A stretch of 64,000 bases of DNA from Neisseria zalophi. Lineage in GTDB: Bacteria; Pseudomonadota; Gammaproteobacteria; Burkholderiales; Neisseriaceae. The notes beneath the pieces were generated by a model. That model was not told the DNA's origin. It did no database searches and saw only the letters and a list, made by a program, of their open reading frames with translations. Shown piece after piece: positions 1 through 7,440 of this stretch. The stretch is taken from contig NZ_CP031700.1 in the NCBI RefSeq assembly GCF_008807015.1, forward strand, positions 2,359,694 to 2,423,693, read 5' to 3'. The first letter of the stretch is position 1, and every line of letters starts with the position of its first letter. A program made the translations under genes and the position numbers.

Positions 1-665
1 AAGACACCGGATTGATGGCGTTCCAAGTCGTGAAAGAAGTGCTGCCGGACAACAACTGTATCGGCCTGCTTTCCGGCCCCAGCTTTGCGCAGGAATTGGC
101 CAAACAACTGCCTTGCGCCGTGGTGTTGGCTTCTGAAAACAAAGCATGGATTGAAGCATTGGTAGGCAGCCTCAATACCAACGTATTGCGCCTATACGGC
201 AGTGAAGACGTCATCGGCGTGGCCGTCGGTGGTTCGGTGAAAAATATTATGGCCATCGCCACCGGTCTTTCAGACGGCCTCGAATACGGCTTAAACGCAC
301 GGGCCGCCTTGGTAACACGCGGCTTGGCCGAAATCACCCGCTTGGCCGTTGCCATGGGTGCCCAACCCAAAACCATGATGGGCTTGGCCGGCATCGGCGA
401 CCTTATCCTCACCTGTACCGGTGCGCTTTCACGCAACCGCCGCGTCGGCTTGGGCTTGGCAGAGGGTAAAGAGCTGCATGAAGTATTGCTGGAAATCGGC
501 CATGTATCCGAAGGCGTCAGCACCATCGAAGAAGTATTCAACACCGCCTGCAAATATCAAATCGATATGCCCATCACACACACACTGCTGCAACTTTTGC
601 GCAAAGAGCTCAACCCGCAGCAGGTTGTCGAACGGTTGATGGATCGTGAAGCCCGTTTCGAATAA
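1..665 (+). CDS. gpsA: Glycerol-3-phosphate dehydrogenase [NAD(P)+], 5' truncated by window edge
   Basis: GpsA reduces dihydroxyacetone phosphate to sn-glycerol 3-phosphate in the cytoplasm for phospholipid synthesis. The reading frame is open from base 3 to the TAA at 663-665, giving about 220 residues; the family is about 330 long, so the N-terminal Rossmann dinucleotide-binding part lies outside the window. Visible family blocks are the GPSFA segment, the catalytic-lysine block GGSVKNIMAIATG, the NARAALVTRG segment and the GIGDLILTCTG/SRNRR region. A DUS read as Ser-Asp-Gly-Leu lies inside the gene near 270. A DUS hairpin follows the stop. Confidence 0.96.
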   Translation, partial: DTGLMAFQVVKEVLPDNNCIGLLSGPSFAQELAKQLPCAVVLASENKAWIEALVGSLNTNVLRLYGSEDVIGVAVGGSVKNIMAIATGLSDGLEYGLNARAALVTRGLAEITRLAVAMGAQPKTMMGLAGIGDLILTCTGALSRNRRVGLGLAEGKELHEVLLEIGHVSEGVSTIEEVFNTACKYQIDMPITHTLLQLLRKELNPQQVVERLMDREARFE

Positions 666-683
666 TCACTCAACCCATACAGC

Positions 684-717
684 AGGCCGTCTGAAAAACA
701 TTACGTTCAGACGGCCT
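684..717 (+). terminator. DUS-pair terminator after gpsA
   Basis: AGGCCGTCTGAA at 684-695 is followed by its reverse complement at 706-717, giving a stable stem that starts 19 bases after the gpsA stop. Inverted DUS pairs commonly serve as terminators in Neisseria. Confidence 0.8.
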
Positions 718-779
718 TATTTGACAGTATCTTTTATCCCTACTATGCTTGCGCCCATATCAACCGAGCGGTGTACAAC

Positions 780-1172
780 ATGAATCAGTATCTAGACAAA
801 CTCGAAGCCGGCGTTTACCAACTGATACAAAAATTTGAAACCCAAATAGGTGAAAACAAACGCCAACAGGAAGAAATCGCCCGCCTGCAGGCAGCGATTG
901 CCAAACAGCAAGAAGCACAGGCGCAACAAAAAAACGAACACGAAGCTGCAGTAGACGAACTGAGCGAAGCGCTCGTGGCGCAGATGAACAATCTCAAAAA
1001 TGAAACCCAGCAGCGGATTCAAGAGGTTACCGATGAAATGCAGAGCAAAATAGACGCATTGACCGCTGAAAACCAAAAATACCGCGACGCATTGGCCGCC
1101 AATGCCGAACACCTCCGCACCCTATTGGCACGCCTGCCGCAAGAAAATACCACAACCGTACAAGAGGGCTAA
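780..1172 (+). CDS. Coiled-coil protein encoded just upstream of zapA
   Basis: This is a 130-residue protein without a signal peptide. It is almost wholly predicted coiled coil from about residue 10 to 120, rich in Gln, Glu, Lys and Ala, with long heptad-like stretches such as IARLQAAIAKQQEAQ. The ATG at 780 was chosen over an in-frame GTG at 771. It ends 3 bases before zapA, so the two are probably co-transcribed. Position and shape suggest a cell-division accessory protein that could partner ZapA at the Z ring, but that is inference; I do not recognise a named family. Confidence 0.75.
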   Translation: MNQYLDKLEAGVYQLIQKFETQIGENKRQQEEIARLQAAIAKQQEAQAQQKNEHEAAVDELSEALVAQMNNLKNETQQRIQEVTDEMQSKIDALTAENQKYRDALAANAEHLRTLLARLPQENTTTVQEG

Positions 1173-1175
1173 ACC

Positions 1176-1472
1176 ATGAGTATCGAACAAGTAAATCTGG
1201 ATATTATGGGTCGCTCCTTCACCATCGGCACCCCTACAGAAGAAAAAGCCACTCTGTTGCAAGCCGTTAACATGTTGAATGAAAAGTTTAATACGATTAA
1301 AGAAAGCGGCCGTATCGTCGAAACCGATAAGATTTTGATTATGGCTGCATTGAACTTGGTGCACGACTTATTAAAAATGTCGATGAAAGACGATTTGGCA
1401 ATCGGCGATTTTGAGCGTAAAATAACAGACATGACTAATGCTTGTGAAAAAGTTTTATCAAAAATAAACTGA
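1176..1472 (+). CDS. zapA: Cell division protein ZapA
   Basis: ZapA binds FtsZ and bundles protofilaments at the mid-cell ring. The 98-residue product has the usual family length, with the N-terminal beta-rich head (VNLDIMGRSFTIG) followed by the long C-terminal helix used for dimer and tetramer formation (KILIMAALNLVHDLLK). It lies 3 bases after the coiled-coil gene and immediately before the 6S RNA gene, the same zapA-6S order seen in many proteobacteria. Confidence 0.93.
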   Translation: MSIEQVNLDIMGRSFTIGTPTEEKATLLQAVNMLNEKFNTIKESGRIVETDKILIMAALNLVHDLLKMSMKDDLAIGDFERKITDMTNACEKVLSKIN

Positions 1473-1496
1473 ATCAAACAAGCGTTAAAACTTTTA

Positions 1497-1673
1497 TATC
1501 CCTGCGGTGTTCGCGACGGCATATATTCCTTTGAACCAATACGTTCGCTTAAGGTTGCCGAGAGTTTGCAGTGGGCGTGCGCGTCTTCACAGATGAACCC
1601 GAAACTGCCCGTGGTGACCACCTTGTCTACAAGGTTCAAGCGGATTCAGCCGAAACGGCATATGCGGGGATAC
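1497..1673 (+). ncRNA. ssrS: 6S RNA
   Basis: Between zapA and rplM lies a non-coding segment that folds like 6S RNA. The closing stem pairs TATCCCTGC (1497) with GCGGGGATA (ending about 1672). The 3' half carries the recognisable CCTTG...AAGGTTCAAG...CAGCC...CGGCAT series seen in E. coli 6S RNA. 6S RNA binds housekeeping RNA polymerase as an open-promoter mimic in stationary phase. Location after zapA is the standard place. The ends are estimated from the terminal helix and may be off by a few bases; a 156-codon reverse frame across it is spurious. Confidence 0.88.
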
Positions 1674-1679
1674 CCTTTT

Positions 1680-1709
1680 AAAAGCACCGTGTTAACACGG
1701 TGCTTTTTC
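1680..1709 (+). terminator. Intrinsic terminator of 6S RNA
   Basis: AAAAGCACCGTG and CACGGTGCTTTT form a perfect stem around TTAA and run into a T-tract. It ends the 6S RNA transcript and separates it from rplM. Confidence 0.92.
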
Positions 1710-1790
1710 TCTATCACCGTCAAAACAACATAACGGTGGCAAACCCGCCATATAGCGCCCCGCATCCATGCCAGAGAAAATCTATTCAGA

Positions 1791-1819
1791 TTGACAGCCA
1801 CTAAAATCATCTATAAAAT
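1791..1819 (+). promoter_or_regulatory. Probable sigma-70 promoter for rplM-rpsI
   Basis: A perfect -35 hexamer TTGACA (1791-1796) is separated by 17 bases from TAAAAT (1814-1819). The start codon of rplM follows at 1854. This is what a strong ribosomal-protein promoter should look like. Confidence 0.75.
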
Positions 1820-1853
1820 TGGCAGCTTTCTATATCTATCTGGATTACCCCTT

Positions 1854-2282
1854 ATGAAAACCTTTTCAGCCAAGCCGCATGAAGTAAAGCGCGAGTGGTT
1901 TGTGGTTGACGCCCAAGACAAAGTTTTGGGTCGCGTTGCCGCAGAAATCGCACGTCGTTTGCGCGGCAAACATAAGCCCGAATATACCCCCCACGTTGAC
2001 ACCGGCGATTACATTATCGTAATCAATGCAGACAAATTACGCGTTACCGGTAAAAAAGCGTTGGATAAAAAATACTATCGCCACTCAGGCTACCCCGGCG
2101 GTATCTACGAGCGCAATTTCACCGAAATGCAAGATCAATTCCCTGAGCGTGTTTTGGAAAAAGCCGTAAAAGGCATGTTACCCAAAGGCCCCTTAGGCTA
2201 CGCCATGATTAAAAAATTAAAAGTGTATGCCGGCTCAGAGCACGGTCATGCAGCCCAACAACCCAAAGTTTTGGAAATCTAA
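1854..2282 (+). CDS. rplM: 50S ribosomal protein L13
   Basis: L13 is an early-assembling large-subunit protein. Starting at ATG 1854 the product is 142 residues, exactly the length of E. coli L13; the longer open frame back to 1791 overlaps the promoter and is not used. Conserved features include WFVVDA near the N-terminus, LGRVAAEIA, the GDYIIVINA block, YRHSGYPGG and the MLPKGPLG motif. It is followed 9 bases later by rpsI, the universal L13-S9 pair. Confidence 0.97.
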   Translation: MKTFSAKPHEVKREWFVVDAQDKVLGRVAAEIARRLRGKHKPEYTPHVDTGDYIIVINADKLRVTGKKALDKKYYRHSGYPGGIYERNFTEMQDQFPERVLEKAVKGMLPKGPLGYAMIKKLKVYAGSEHGHAAQQPKVLEI

Positions 2283-2291
2283 GGACACGAC

Positions 2292-2684
2292 ATGAACGGT
2301 AAATACTATTACGGCACAGGCCGCCGAAAAAGTTCAGTGGCTCGTGTATTCTTGCAAAAAGGCACTGGTCAAATCATTGTAAACGGCCGCCCGGTTGACG
2401 AATTTTTCGCCCGCGAAACCAGCCGCATGGTCGTGCGCCAACCTTTGGTTTTAACCGACAACGCAGAAGCATTCGATATTAAAGTGAATGTTGTCGGCGG
2501 CGGTGAAACCGGCCAATCAGGCGCCATCCGTCACGGCATCACCCGTGCATTAATCGACTATGATGCCGCTTTGAAACCAACACTTTCACAAGCCGGCTTC
2601 GTTACCCGCGACGCCCGTGAAGTTGAACGTAAAAAACCCGGTCTGCGCAAAGCACGCCGTGCAAAACAATTCTCCAAACGTTAA
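2292..2684 (+). CDS. rpsI: 30S ribosomal protein S9
   Basis: S9 sits in the 30S head, with its C-terminal tail reaching the P-site tRNA. The 130-residue product has the standard length, the N-terminal [14 protein letters not shown] signature, the [15 protein letters not shown] block and the basic C-terminus ending in SKR. The ATG at 2292 has an AAGGA ribosome-binding site. It is co-transcribed with rplM and ends at a strong terminator. Confidence 0.97.
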   Translation: MNGKYYYGTGRRKSSVARVFLQKGTGQIIVNGRPVDEFFARETSRMVVRQPLVLTDNAEAFDIKVNVVGGGETGQSGAIRHGITRALIDYDAALKPTLSQAGFVTRDAREVERKKPGLRKARRAKQFSKR

Positions 2685-2703
2685 TCAACTTTGGATACTT
2701 ATT

Positions 2704-2734
2704 CAAAAATCCCTGCCTATGCAGGGATTTTTTC
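2704..2734 (+). terminator. Intrinsic terminator after rpsI
   Basis: AAAAATCCCTGC pairs with GCAGGGATTTTT around CTAT and runs into Ts, 20 bases after the rpsI stop. Confidence 0.9.
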
Positions 2735-2870
2735 TGTATATTGCGTTTCCAGTTTCAAAACAATCGAAAATATTAACAGCGAATCTCAAATCCTCATATT
2801 CTTGCAAGTCTCCATCTAACCCCAGCATTCAAGGCCGTCTGAAAAAATATTGTCCAATAAACTTCAAAAT

Positions 2871-2914
2871 AAAAATCAGGCGGCAAACATTATTTTGTCT
2901 GCCGCCTGATTTTT
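2871..2914. terminator. Bidirectional terminator between rpsI and the OmpA-domain gene
   Basis: AAAATCAGGCGGCA pairs with TGCCGCCTGATTTT, with A-tracts before and T-tracts after, so it can work on both strands. It lies just past the 3' end of the minus-strand OmpA-domain gene. A single DUS (2832-2843) lies beside it. Confidence 0.82.
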
Positions 2915-2947
2915 CTAAATAAATGGCAATAAAAACGCTACAACCGA

Positions 2948-3607
2948 TTATTCCAATACCACTTCTACACGACGCGCTTCGGCGCGATTGCCCGTACCCG
3001 TTGCATTTTCAGGTTTGCGCAATTCGATTTGCGATTCCGGCACACCTAAACCCAATAAAGCATTGCGAACGGCAAAGGCGCGGTCTTTAGACAATGATTC
3101 ATTCTGAGCCTGATTACCGGTGGCATCATGGAAACCGGAAATCACCGCTTTTTTGCCCTCTTTCACACCGGCCAATACATCCTGAAGCGCTTCTTGCGCA
3201 TTAGCAGCTAAATCGGATTTACCGGAAGCAAAATAAAATTTAACCACTCCGTTTTCCACAACTACTTCAGCACCATTATCTACCTCTTCTTCAGAAGCAG
3301 GCAGTAATTGCTCGGCAACTGCATCGGTCAATGCTGCAGATGCCGCAGCTTCCTCAGGCATAACTGCCAATGCTTCGGTTTCACTTTCGGCTTCCTCATT
3401 AACAACAGCCGGTTCGGGTATAACCTCTTGCTCTTCAACCACCATCACTTCAGATGCGGCTGCATCATAACCCGGGGAACCTTCGATTTTGCCATTTTCC
3501 CAACCCCATACCGCATAGAAAAGAATCGATAAAACAGCCAGTCCGGCAGCACCGCCGGCAATCCATAAACCAATCCGTTGCTCTTTATGGTTATCGTTAT
3601 CAGACAT
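2948..3607 (-). CDS. OmpA-family domain protein with N-terminal membrane anchor
   Basis: A 219-residue protein. Residues 12-32 form one hydrophobic helix after a charged N-terminus, so it is likely anchored in the inner membrane with the rest in the periplasm. Residues about 45-110 are a low-complexity Glu/Ala/Val-rich linker. The C-terminal 100 residues are an OmpA-like peptidoglycan-binding domain ([29 protein letters not shown]). The start ATG at 3607 has AAGGA upstream. It is divergent from glyQ. A role in linking envelope and peptidoglycan is inferred; the exact function is unknown. Confidence 0.85.
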   Translation of the reverse strand: MSDNDNHKEQRIGLWIAGGAAGLAVLSILFYAVWGWENGKIEGSPGYDAAASEVMVVEEQEVIPEPAVVNEEAESETEALAVMPEEAAASAALTDAVAEQLLPASEEEVDNGAEVVVENGVVKFYFASGKSDLAANAQEALQDVLAGVKEGKKAVISGFHDATGNQAQNESLSKDRAFAVRNALLGLGVPESQIELRKPENATGTGNRAEARRVEVVLE

Positions 3608-3772
3608 TCCTTAATTCCCTCTAAAAATAAATCAATTAAAAAACCAGCCACATTATACTCAAAAATCGACTATAAAAAAGCATTTAGGTTCCGCCAAGCC
3701 TACCCAAACCAGCAGCGAGACAGTAGAATAACACCTTTTATTTCCAACAAAATCATCAGACAGAACGCCATC

Positions 3773-4678
3773 ATGCTCACCTTCCAACAAATTATCTTCA
3801 AATTACAAACTTTCTGGGCCGAACGCGGCTGCACCATTATCCAACCATTCGATATGGAAGTCGGCGCCGGTACCAGCCATCCCGCCACATGTTTGCGTGC
3901 ACTCGGCCCCGAGCCGTGGTTTGCCGCCTATGTGCAACCCAGCCGCCGCCCCAAAGACGGCCGCTACGGCGACAATCCCAACCGTCTGCAACATTACTAT
4001 CAATTCCAAGTGGCCTTAAAACCCGCCCCTGCCGATATCCAAGAACAATATCTGGATTCATTACGCGAATTAGGCATTGACCCCAAAGTGCACGATATTC
4101 GCTTTGTAGAAGACGACTGGGAAAACCCCACCCTCGGCGCTTGGGGCTTGGGTTGGGAAGTATGGCTCAACGGCATGGAAGTGACCCAATTCACCTATTT
4201 CCAACAAGTCGGCGGCATCGACTGCTCGCCCGTACTCGGTGAAATCACCTACGGCATCGAGCGCTTGGCCATGTATTTGCAGGGTGTAGAAAACGTATAC
4301 GACCTCGTATGGTCGAAAACCCCCGACGGCCAAACCGTTACCTACGGCGATGTATACCATCAAAACGAAGTCGAACAATCCACTTATAACTTCGAATACA
4401 GCGATGCCGATTGGTTATTGCAACAATTCAACGACTACGAAGCCCAAGCCAAACGCCTGCTCGCCGTTGAAGACACTAGCCTGGCCCTACCCGCCTACGA
4501 ATTGGTGCTCAAAGCCGGCCATACTTTCAACCTGCTGGACGCACGCGGTGCCATTTCCGTGACCGAACGGGCAACCTATATCGGCCGCATCCGCACCTTA
4601 AGCCGCATCGTGGCACAAAAATTCGTTGAAAGCCGTGAAAAATTAGGCTTCCCGTTGATTAAAAATCAGGCTACTTAA
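3773..4678 (+). CDS. glyQ: Glycine-tRNA ligase alpha subunit
   Basis: The alpha chain of the bacterial alpha2beta2 glycyl-tRNA synthetase, carrying the class II catalytic core. From ATG 3773 it is 301 residues, the family length; the open frame continues upstream to 3578 but lacks homologous sequence there. Family blocks visible are [37 protein letters not shown] and [13 protein letters not shown]. Normally glyS follows directly; here a restriction-modification unit of about 2.7 kb intervenes. The stop codon lies in a perfect 16-bp AT palindrome (4673-4688). Confidence 0.97.
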   Translation: MLTFQQIIFKLQTFWAERGCTIIQPFDMEVGAGTSHPATCLRALGPEPWFAAYVQPSRRPKDGRYGDNPNRLQHYYQFQVALKPAPADIQEQYLDSLRELGIDPKVHDIRFVEDDWENPTLGAWGLGWEVWLNGMEVTQFTYFQQVGGIDCSPVLGEITYGIERLAMYLQGVENVYDLVWSKTPDGQTVTYGDVYHQNEVEQSTYNFEYSDADWLLQQFNDYEAQAKRLLAVEDTSLALPAYELVLKAGHTFNLLDARGAISVTERATYIGRIRTLSRIVAQKFVESREKLGFPLIKNQAT

Positions 4679-4708
4679 AATTTTAAGTATCTGCCACATA
4701 CATGCTTT

Positions 4709-5122
4709 ATGGACAGACTTACCCCCGAACAACGTAGGAAATGTATGAAAGCCAACAAGAGTAAAGGTACAAAGCCAGAAATCTTGTTGGCAAAAGCTTT
4801 GTGGCATATGGGTTTACGTTATCGGAAAAATGATAGAACCATCTTTGGCAACCCTGACTTAAGTTTTAAGAAATATAAAATTGCAGTTTTTATTGATGGT
4901 GAATTTTGGCATGGTAAAGATTGGAAGCATCGAAAAGCTGACATCAAAAGTAATCAAGAATTTTGGGTTAGCAAAATTGAAAGAAATATAAAGCGTGATG
5001 AAGTTGTAAATAAATACCTAATCGATAATGGATGGATAATTTTCCGTTTTTGGGGTAAAGATGTTTTAAAGGATCCTGAAGCATGTGCAAAAACAATACA
5101 AAGAGCTATATATGACAAATAG
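4709..5122 (+). CDS. vsr: Very short patch repair (Vsr) endonuclease
   Basis: Vsr nicks 5' of T in T:G mismatches created when 5-methylcytosine deaminates, protecting sites of the partner methyltransferase. The 137-residue protein has family length and order: the N-terminal MSKNKSKGTKPE-like region, the catalytic Asp at residue 50 in GNPDL, the FIDGEFWHG segment with His 68, and a C-terminal GWIIFRFWG block. Zinc-ligand cysteines of E. coli Vsr (CFWHHHHC) are absent here, replaced by EFWHGKDW, so the structural metal site is probably missing. It overlaps the methyltransferase start by 11 bases. Confidence 0.92.
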   Translation: MDRLTPEQRRKCMKANKSKGTKPEILLAKALWHMGLRYRKNDRTIFGNPDLSFKKYKIAVFIDGEFWHGKDWKHRKADIKSNQEFWVSKIERNIKRDEVVNKYLIDNGWIIFRFWGKDVLKDPEACAKTIQRAIYDK

Positions 5123-6209
5123 TGCTTACCCAACACCAGAAAAAGAGCTAAGTAATACAGAAGTGAAAGAAAAAGCTGCCCAATATTTATTATTTAAACA
5201 TGATGCAGCTTCATTATCTCACAATAAGAACTTTACTTTTATTGACTTATTTGCAGGAATAGGTGGATTTCGCATTGCGATGCAAAACTTAGGGGGCAAA
5301 TGTGTATTTTCGAGTGAATGGGACGAAAAAGCCAAACAAACTTATGAGGCTAATTTTGGCGAAGTGCCTTATGGAGATATTACAAAAGAGGAAACAAAAC
5401 AATTTATTCCTAAAGAATTTGATATTCTTTGTGCAGGCTTCCCCTGCCAGGCCTTTTCTATAGCAGGCCGTCGAGGTGGATTTGAAGATACCCGTGGCAC
5501 TCTATTTTTTGATGTTGCAGAAATTATTCGCCGTCATCAGCCGAAAGCATTTTTTCTAGAAAATGTTAAAGGATTGATCAACCATGACAAAGGCAGGACA
5601 TTAAGTACAATTTTAAATTCATTACGTGAAGATTTAAATTATTTTGTCCCAGATCCTCAAATTATTAATGCCAAAGATTTTGGAGTACCACAAAACCGAG
5701 AACGGATTTTTATCGTAGGCTTCCGCCAAGACTTAAATATAAATGAATTCACTTATCCTAAATCAAATGGAGTTTATAAAACTTTTGCTGATGTAAAAGA
5801 GAAAAATACTGTCCCAACTAAATATTATTTATCTACACAGTATCTTTCTACTTTGCGTAAACACAAACAACGACATGAAGACAAAGGAAATGGTTTTGGC
5901 TATGAAATTATTGCCGACGACGGTATTGCGAATGCTATTGTCGTTGGCGGAATGGGACGAGAGAGAAACTTGGTGATTGATAATAGAATTATTGATTTTA
6001 CTCCTACAACCAATATTAAAGGCGAAGTAAACCGTGAAGGCATACGCAAGATGACTCCTAGAGAATGGGCAAGATTACAAGGTTTTCCAGAGCATTTTAA
6101 AATTGTTGTTTCAGATGCTTCTGCCTATAAACAATTTGGCAACTCTGTGGCTGTACCTGCAATTCAGGCTACAGCAGAAGAAATTTTAGGCCGTTTATTT
6201 AAAAAATAA
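5112..6209 (+). CDS. DNA (cytosine-5)-methyltransferase, probably CCGG-specific
   Basis: Transfers methyl from S-adenosylmethionine to C5 of cytosine. From ATG 5112 (AAGAG upstream) the product is 365 residues; an in-frame ATG at 5085 is possible. C5 motifs in order: I FIDLFAGIGGF (43-53), IV with catalytic Cys 112 in GFPCQAFS, VI ENV (150-152), VIII QNRER (194-198), a target-recognition region with GNGFGY and GGMGRERNL, IX MTPREWARLQGFP and X FGNSVAVPAI. CCGG specificity is inferred from the HpaII-like partner. It sits 9 bases before the endonuclease gene. Confidence 0.93.
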   Translation: MTNSAYPTPEKELSNTEVKEKAAQYLLFKHDAASLSHNKNFTFIDLFAGIGGFRIAMQNLGGKCVFSSEWDEKAKQTYEANFGEVPYGDITKEETKQFIPKEFDILCAGFPCQAFSIAGRRGGFEDTRGTLFFDVAEIIRRHQPKAFFLENVKGLINHDKGRTLSTILNSLREDLNYFVPDPQIINAKDFGVPQNRERIFIVGFRQDLNINEFTYPKSNGVYKTFADVKEKNTVPTKYYLSTQYLSTLRKHKQRHEDKGNGFGYEIIADDGIANAIVVGGMGRERNLVIDNRIIDFTPTTNIKGEVNREGIRKMTPREWARLQGFPEHFKIVVSDASAYKQFGNSVAVPAIQATAEEILGRLFKK

Positions 6210-6218
6210 AGGATTATT

Positions 6219-7406
6219 ATGACAATTCAGGCCAACAAAGGTGAATGGACAGAATTATATGTATTAATCAAACTGATAGCAGAAGGGCAATTATCTCAAT
6301 CAGATATAAATCTTAACCCTGATCCCGAAAACGTTTATCAGATTGTCAAAGGATATAAAGAAGAACCAAATTGCCATTTTGAATTATGTCGTTCAAATAG
6401 TGAAATTAAAATTTATAAAGTAACTCAAAGCACAAAAATTTGTTTACATCAATATAGCTTTGAAGAGTTTGAAGAAATTTCTAATTCAATTTTTAATGGT
6501 ATTAAAAATGGCAGAGGAAGATCCTTTCGGCTCCCTCAAATAGAAAATTTTATAGATGAAAATGAATTTCAAACAGCAAGAGCAGGATCAGAAAAAAAAG
6601 CTGATATTAAATTAAGGATTTATGATCATCGGTTAGCATGTGAAACTGATTTGGGGTTCAGCATCAAATCATTGTTAGGGCAAGACTCTACTTTATTTAA
6701 TACAGGGCCTGGAAATAATTTTATTTACCAAATCAAAGGGCTTCCTGAAGGCTTTAATATTGATCAATTCAATAGTGAAACATACGACAGTAAACCAAGG
6801 ATTTCCTCAAGATTGCAGAAGCTGCTTAACGAATCTATTATTACTTTTAACAAAATTCAATCTGACCAGTTGAATAAGAATTTAAGAATGCTTGATGGTG
6901 ATTTACCTGAGATTTTATCTTGGTATCTATATTATCGATTTTTAACAAAAAAATCATCAATTATTGAATTAACTGAAATTTTAGAAAACGAAGACCCTTT
7001 AAATTTTTATAATAACAAACAAAGCGAACAACGATTATATGAATATAAAATAAAAAGATTTCTTGTTGAGAGTGCCATGGGCATGACATCTGAAGCAGTA
7101 TGGCTTGGCGAGTACGACTCATTTGGAGGGGTTATTATAGCGAAAAATGATGGAGAAATAGTTTGTTTTCATATATATGACTTTAACATACTACGTAACT
7201 ATTTAATCAATAATACAAGATTAGAGCAAGCTGCAACTGGTGAAAGTAACATAACTCCAGGTTACCCCGATCGTACGGCGAAAAAGAAATTCTATTATGG
7301 GTGGTTGTATAAAGAAGACAACAAATTTTTTATCAAATTGAACCTACAAGTTCGTTTCAGAACCCCTCATAAAAACCAAAAAATCCAAAGAAATAATTTA
7401 TTTTGA
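6219..7406 (+). CDS. Type II restriction endonuclease, HpaII family
   Basis: A 395-residue protein whose N-terminus (NKGEWTELYVLIKLIAEG) and middle (GSEKKADIKLRIYDHRLACETDLGFSIKS...) resemble, from memory, the HpaII restriction endonuclease family (Pfam RE_HpaII), which cuts CCGG. The run of acidic residues ahead of FSIKS is a plausible metal-binding catalytic site (a D/E...xK arrangement). It is the last gene of the vsr-M-R unit and is intact, so the system may be active. Base composition is markedly AT-rich. The family call comes from recognised sequence blocks and from context; the cut site is inference. Confidence 0.82.
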   Translation: MTIQANKGEWTELYVLIKLIAEGQLSQSDINLNPDPENVYQIVKGYKEEPNCHFELCRSNSEIKIYKVTQSTKICLHQYSFEEFEEISNSIFNGIKNGRGRSFRLPQIENFIDENEFQTARAGSEKKADIKLRIYDHRLACETDLGFSIKSLLGQDSTLFNTGPGNNFIYQIKGLPEGFNIDQFNSETYDSKPRISSRLQKLLNESIITFNKIQSDQLNKNLRMLDGDLPEILSWYLYYRFLTKKSSIIELTEILENEDPLNFYNNKQSEQRLYEYKIKRFLVESAMGMTSEAVWLGEYDSFGGVIIAKNDGEIVCFHIYDFNILRNYLINNTRLEQAATGESNITPGYPDRTAKKKFYYGWLYKEDNKFFIKLNLQVRFRTPHKNQKIQRNNLF

Positions 7407-7440
7407 ATCTTTAAGCAATTAAATCAAGAAAGTCTTAACA

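Larger units (their letters stand above)
4679..7440 (+). other. Type II restriction-modification island inserted between glyQ and glyS
   Basis: Three co-directional genes (vsr, C5 methyltransferase, HpaII-like endonuclease) lie between two genes that normally form one operon. I saw no DUS in the segment, whereas the flanks have many, and its AT content is clearly higher than glyQ and glyS. These are signs of horizontal acquisition. I see no integrase and no convincing direct repeat at the ends; the nearest structure is the palindrome at 4673-4688. Confidence 0.85.

Noticed and set aside
792..1112. A 106-codon minus-strand frame rich in Phe and Val
   Set aside because: It mirrors the coiled-coil gene on the plus strand, whose Gln/Glu codons read as hydrophobic residues in reverse.
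1169..1639. A 156-codon minus-strand frame over zapA and the 6S RNA
   Set aside because: It is antisense to a clear gene and a structured RNA and has no family signature.
2617..2922. A 101-codon frame after rpsI
   Set aside because: It overlaps rpsI and crosses a strong terminator, with no ribosome-binding site.
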